64,000 nt of DNA from Myxococcales bacterium (GTDB lineage: Bacteria > Myxococcota_A > Polyangia > Palsa-1104 > JAEUJZ01), in contig JAEUKB010000063.1 of the NCBI GenBank assembly GCA_016794365.1, positions 1 through 64,000 on the forward strand, read 5' to 3'. The notes beneath the pieces were generated by a model that did no database searches, was not told the DNA's origin, and saw only the letters and a list, made by a program, of their open reading frames with translations. This document shows positions 60,528-64,000 of the stretch, in pieces; the first letter of the stretch is position 1; each line of letters begins with the position of its first letter. The position numbers and the translations under genes were made by a program.

Positions 60528-62393
60528 ATGACTCAGAGTCACGATACCGGAGTCGATAGCAGCGGCGTACCGGGCGATACGATCGCCGAGATGTACGCAA
60601 ACCGAGCGCTGGCGACGCCGAATGCTCCAGCGTATATGACCCGTCGCAATGGGGACTGGCAGACGCTTACCTGGCAGCAGGCCTACGAAAAGTCGTCCGA
60701 CATCGCGCACGGACTGGTCGCCATTGGTGCAAAGGTCGGGGACAAGATTGCGCTGATGGGCGGCACCCGCGAGGAGTGGACGCTCTGCGACCTGGGCCTG
60801 GTGCTCGCTGGCGGCATCACGGTGCCGATCTATCCATCAAGCCTCAAAGAGACGGTCGCCTACATCCTCAAAGACAGCGAATCGTCCTTCGTCTTTATCG
60901 AAGACAAAAAGCAGCTTGACAAGCTCTTGTCGATCCGAGCCGAGATCCCGCACATCAAGCAGGTCATCTTGTGGGACGGTCACGCGGAAAGCGATCCCAA
61001 GGTTGATGAGTGGGTGATTCCGCTGCGCGAGCTGTGTGATCGCGGCCGCGCGCACCGTCTGACCCAGCCGCAAGCGCTGCCCGACATACGCAAGCAGATG
61101 ACGCCCGCCACCATCGCGACGATCATCTATACGTCGGGAACCACGGGCAATCCCAAAGGCGTGGTCCAGTCGCACGCGTCGTTCTGCATGGGCTCTCGCT
61201 ATGGCGTTACCGCGCTGCCGGTTCGTCGCACCGATCGGCAGCTTCTGTTTTTGCCGCTCGCGCACTCGTTTGCCAAGACGCTGTCGATGGTCGCCGTCCA
61301 CGTCGGCTTCTGCACCGCCTATTCCGGCATCGACACGATCTTGGAATACGTCGGTCAGGTAAAGCCCAGCTTCATGGCCGGTGTGCCCCGCATCTACGAA
61401 AAGGTCTACGCCGGGTTCCTGAGCAAAGCCAAGCAAGGCGGCGCGGTGAAGTGGGCGCTGGTGCAGTGGGCCATTGAAGTCGGCGTCAAGGCGAGCCGAG
61501 AGATCCAGGCCGGTCGTCAGCCGGGCGGACTGCTCGCCATTCAGTGGAAGCTCGCCGACAAGCTGGTGTTTTCCAAGCTGCGCGAGCGCTTTGGCGGCAA
61601 GCTCAAGTGGTTTGTGTCTGGGAGTGCCCCGCTCTCGCGCGAGTTGGCCGAGTTCTTCCACGCGGCAGGCATGCTGATTCTGGAAGGCTATGGCCTGACC
61701 GAGACCAACAGCTTCACCAGCGTCAACCGGATCGACTCGTACAAGTTCGGTACCGTTGGTAAGCCGCTGCATCCAGAGCTAAAGGTCAAGATCGCTGCAG
61801 ACGGTGAAATCCTGACCAAAGGCGTCACCAACCTGACCGGGTACTACAAGCTGCCCGACGCGACGGCGGAAGCCATCGATGCCGAAGGCTGGTTCCACAC
61901 CGGAGACATCGGAGAGATCGACAGCGACGGCTTTATCAAGATCACGGACCGCAAAAAGGATCTCATCAAGACCTCGGGCGGCAAGTACGTTGCGCCGCAG
62001 ATGATCGAAAACCAGCTCAAGCTCGATCCGATCATCAGCCAGGCCGTGGTCATCGGTGACAACCGCAAGTACATCACGGCGCTGGTGGCTCTCAACCAAG
62101 ATGTCGCCAAACAGACCATCACCGATGGCGGTCAGACACCGCCGAGCGATGCCAAGGCAATCGGCAGCCACCCGCTTGTTGAAGCCCGCCTGGAAGCCAA
62201 GAAAAAAGAGGTCAACAGCAAGCTGGGCTCCTGGGAGCAGGTCAAGTACATCAAGGTCCTGCCTCGCGAGCTGACCGAGCAAGACGGCGAGCTGACCCCA
62301 AGCATGAAGGTCAAGCGCAAGGTCGTCATCGAGCGCTACCGCGACCTCATCGAGTCGATGTACCAAGGCAAAGAAAAAGCCGACAAAGACTAA
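60528..62393 (+). CDS. Long-chain fatty acyl-CoA ligase (AMP-forming)
   Basis: The 621-residue product has the adenylate-forming motif YTSGTTGNPKGVV, a linker that fits long-chain members, EGYGLTETNSFTS, WFHTGDIGEIDSDGFIKITDRKKDLIKTSGGKYV and a C-terminal catalytic lysine region. It activates fatty acids to acyl-CoA, at the inner membrane, for beta-oxidation or lipid synthesis. GAGGGAGGACC precedes ATG 60528. The TAA stop is followed immediately by copy 2 of the 122-bp palindromic repeat. Confidence 0.92.
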   Translation: MTQSHDTGVDSSGVPGDTIAEMYANRALATPNAPAYMTRRNGDWQTLTWQQAYEKSSDIAHGLVAIGAKVGDKIALMGGTREEWTLCDLGLVLAGGITVPIYPSSLKETVAYILKDSESSFVFIEDKKQLDKLLSIRAEIPHIKQVILWDGHAESDPKVDEWVIPLRELCDRGRAHRLTQPQALPDIRKQMTPATIATIIYTSGTTGNPKGVVQSHASFCMGSRYGVTALPVRRTDRQLLFLPLAHSFAKTLSMVAVHVGFCTAYSGIDTILEYVGQVKPSFMAGVPRIYEKVYAGFLSKAKQGGAVKWALVQWAIEVGVKASREIQAGRQPGGLLAIQWKLADKLVFSKLRERFGGKLKWFVSGSAPLSRELAEFFHAAGMLILEGYGLTETNSFTSVNRIDSYKFGTVGKPLHPELKVKIAADGEILTKGVTNLTGYYKLPDATAEAIDAEGWFHTGDIGEIDSDGFIKITDRKKDLIKTSGGKYVAPQMIENQLKLDPIISQAVVIGDNRKYITALVALNQDVAKQTITDGGQTPPSDAKAIGSHPLVEARLEAKKKEVNSKLGSWEQVKYIKVLPRELTEQDGELTPSMKVKRKVVIERYRDLIESMYQGKEKADKD

Positions 62394-62515
62394 AAACGCC
62401 TAACGAAACCTACTGCGGACCCCGCTTGCTGCATCGTCGGTCCTCACGTACTTGCGTACGCTCCGGTCCTCCTCTTTGCAATCGCGGTTCCTCATAACGG
62501 TTTCGTTAGGCGTTT
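62394..62515. repeat. 122-bp palindromic intergenic repeat, copy 2
   Basis: It begins at the base after the TAA stop of the acyl-CoA ligase gene. Its 17-bp ends (AAACGCCTAACGAAACC and GGTTTCGTTAGGCGTTT) are perfect inverted repeats, better than in copy 1. Changes from copy 1 come in pairs that keep pairing. No transposase is encoded. Confidence 0.87.
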
Positions 62516-62578
62516 TAAGAACCCCCTCGCTCCTGCACCGCGCCCCCCCACTTGCAAAAGCAGCGCTCCATCCGTTCG

Positions 62579-62911
62579 GTGCGCTGCTCCTTTCCGTTCA
62601 TAGTAACGCTCCTACTTTTCAGAGCTGCGCTGCTTCCAGCCCATAGCGAAGCTCCTACTTTTCATAGCGAAGCTGCTTCCAACTCAGAGCGAAGCTCCTG
62701 ATTTTCATAGCGAAGCTGCTTCCAACTCAGAGCGAAGCTCCTGATTTTCATAGCGAAGCTCCTACTTTTCATAGCGAAGCTGCTTCCAACTCAGAGCGAA
62801 GCTCCTGATTTTCATAGCGAAGCTGCTTCTAAGTAAGAGCTGCGCTCCTGATTTTCATAGCGAAGCTGCTTCCAGCTCATAGCAACGCTGCTGATTTTCG
62901 GAGCGAATCAC
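62579..62911. repeat. Tandem array of about fifteen 21-22-bp AGCnnnGCT repeats
   Basis: Units alternate between TAGCGAAGCTGCTTCCAACTCA-like (22 bp) and GAGCGAAGCTCCTGATTTTCA-like (21 bp) forms. The core AGC-nnn-GCT is kept while the middle triplet varies (GAA, TGC, AAC), so each unit can form a tiny hairpin. There are no unique spacers, so it is not a CRISPR. It fills most of the 547-bp gap between convergent genes; 62516-62578 and 62912-62940 show nothing else. Confidence 0.88.
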
Positions 62912-62940
62912 CCCAGCAAAGCCGGTTGCGTGTCCAGCGC

Positions 62941-63882
62941 TCAGCGCCTGCACGCAGCCAGGTGCGCCTTGAGATACTTCGACGGCAGCTCTCGCCCGAT
63001 GATCGTGCCCACCTGTCGCGAGCAGTCCACCAGCGCATCCAAGTTCACCCCCGTCTGCACGCCCATTCCATCCAGCATGTAGATCAGGTCTTCGGTCGCC
63101 AGGTTGCCACTGGCACCAGGTGCATACGGACAGCCGCCCAGACCGCCCAGCGCACTGTCCACCGTTGTAATCCCAAGCTGAAGTCCGACCAGTACGTTCG
63201 CCAGTGCCGTACCGCGCGTATCGTGAAAGTGCAGCGCGAGCTGATCGAGCGAGCAGAGCGCGCCAAGCCGCCGCAGCACATCTTCCACCTGCCGGGGCGT
63301 CGCGACCCCGATGGTATCGCCAAGCGAGATCTGATAGACGCCGAGTCGGAGCAGCTTTTCGACCAGCCGAACGGTAGCCTCTGGATCGACCTTGCCTTCA
63401 TACGGGCAGCCATACACCGTCGAGACATACGCCCGCACCCGCGCACCCGCTTGCTGGGCAGGTACCACGACTTCTTCAAAGGCCACGAGCGTCTCGGCAA
63501 TCGTCTTGTTGATGTTCTTCTTGTTGTGCGTTTCCGAGGCCGACATAAAGACTGCGACCTCTTTCATGCCCGCATCCAGCGCAGAGTCGAGCCCGCGACG
63601 GTTCGGAACCAAGCACGAATAGCCGACGCCCGCCCGCCGGGTAATCCCACGAGCAACCTCACTGGCATCGGCAAGCTGCGGAATCCACTTCGGGTTGACG
63701 AAGCTGGTGATCTCGATCTGCGGCAGCCCTGTCTGCGATAGAGCATTGATCAGCGCAATCTTGTCTGCCGTCGGCACCATCCGCTGCTCGTTCTGAAGCC
63801 CATCGCGAGGACCGACTTCATACACGGTGACGCGCGAGGGAAGACCCGAAAACAGCGGCGACGATTGCGATTGCGCGCTCAT
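62941..63882 (-). CDS. mvaB: Hydroxymethylglutaryl-CoA lyase
   Basis: The 313-residue product is a TIM-barrel lyase that splits HMG-CoA to acetyl-CoA and acetoacetate, the last step of leucine degradation. YEVGPRDGLQNE holds the substrate/metal-binding Arg and Asp, FVNPKWIPQLADA follows, and HFHDTRG has the metal His pair. GGLGGCPYAPGASGN holds the catalytic cysteine. ATG 63882 is the best start. It begins 4 bp after the end of rnc on the same strand, and converges on the acyl-CoA ligase gene. Confidence 0.94.
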   Translation of the reverse strand: MSAQSQSSPLFSGLPSRVTVYEVGPRDGLQNEQRMVPTADKIALINALSQTGLPQIEITSFVNPKWIPQLADASEVARGITRRAGVGYSCLVPNRRGLDSALDAGMKEVAVFMSASETHNKKNINKTIAETLVAFEEVVVPAQQAGARVRAYVSTVYGCPYEGKVDPEATVRLVEKLLRLGVYQISLGDTIGVATPRQVEDVLRRLGALCSLDQLALHFHDTRGTALANVLVGLQLGITTVDSALGGLGGCPYAPGASGNLATEDLIYMLDGMGVQTGVNLDALVDCSRQVGTIIGRELPSKYLKAHLAACRR

Positions 63883-63886
63883 ACGC

Positions 63887-64000
63887 TCAGTGTATCCCCA
63901 AAGAAGCAATCCGGTCAGGCAGCAGCGTAAGGGCCGCTTGGGCCGCTTGGTGCTCGGCCTCTCGCTTGCTGCGCCCGCGTCCGCGTCCCAGCTCTTCACT
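63887..64000 (-). CDS. rnc: Ribonuclease III, C-terminal end only
   Basis: A 37-codon frame enters from the right edge and stops at 63887-63889. It reads GRGRGRSKREAEHQAAQAAL, which matches the last helix of a double-stranded RNA-binding domain as found at the end of RNase III (usual pattern G.G.SKK.AEQ.AA..AL). The remainder is outside the window, so another dsRBD protein cannot be ruled out. Confidence 0.7.
   Translation of the reverse strand, partial: SEELGRGRGRSKREAEHQAAQAALTLLPDRIASLGIH

Noticed and set aside
60441..60710. Upstream extension of the ClpX-like protein
   Set aside because: It runs through the acyl-CoA ligase start on the other strand and contains no zinc-binding Cys cluster.
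62579..62911. Possible CRISPR array
   Set aside because: Units are 21-22 bp with no unique spacers between them, and no cas gene is present.
63883..63999. 39-codon N-terminal extension of HMG-CoA lyase
   Set aside because: The same bases code the conserved dsRBD end of RNase III in another frame, and ATG 63882 fits the lyase family.

Overview
The window is a GC-rich, densely coded stretch of bacterial chromosome, most likely from a Myxococcota (former Deltaproteobacteria) relative. This rests on context, not on a marker gene. Pointers are a kinase-AAA-TPR signalling protein, an FHA coiled-coil protein, a STAS sensor, PEGA-domain proteins, many lipoproteins with no clear family, a CYP102-type P450 fusion and a squalene-hopene-type cyclase. 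No ribosomal or transfer RNA gene was found.

Layout. 0-9.4 kb: the start of a secreted protein, a 5'-truncated kinase/ATPase/TPR gene, a terpene-type locus (class II cyclase converging on a flavin monooxygenase and a desaturase-type flavoenzyme) and a beta-carbonic anhydrase. 9.4-11.4 kb: a SEC-C protein, a small membrane protein and an outer-membrane-like protein. 11.4-16.6 kb: a defence island. It holds a type II restriction-modification pair lying between 61-bp direct repeats, a ten-unit 42-bp tandem array, and an AAA ATPase/DUF4276-like pair. 16.7-18.3 kb: msrB with two cytochrome P460-like proteins. 18.4-27 kb: a RCK potassium channel, D-Ala-D-Ala dipeptidase, DCC protein, lipoproteins, a triple-FKBP lipoprotein, an ABC-2 permease and priA. 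27-43 kb: large lipoproteins, a 1190-residue P450-reductase fusion with an extra N-terminal beta-grasp-like domain, a membrane JAMM protein, a four-gene envelope operon, an FHA protein and PEGA proteins. 43-50 kb: M20 peptidase, thrC, a quinone-oxidoreductase-type enzyme, a STAS protein, hydrolases and tag. 50-56 kb: a minus-strand run serC, lepA, lepB, ccmC, ccmD-like. 56-64 kb: a lipoprotein, Nudix, MBL-fold and SDR enzymes, a ClpX-like ATPase without zinc domain, a long-chain acyl-CoA ligase, mvaB and the end of rnc.

The most unusual structure is non-coding. Gaps between convergent genes are either about 26-30 bp (or overlapping) or long. All four long ones (13.9-14.5, 27.05-27.2, 34.6-34.7 and 62.4-62.9 kb) are occupied by tandem arrays of short hairpin-forming repeats. 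Two of these gaps share the same ATATGAAGC stem. A separate 122-bp imperfect palindrome occurs twice, each time directly after a TAA stop codon, and its two copies differ by paired compensatory changes. These elements, together with the direct-repeat-flanked restriction-modification insertion, are the best candidates for something undescribed here.
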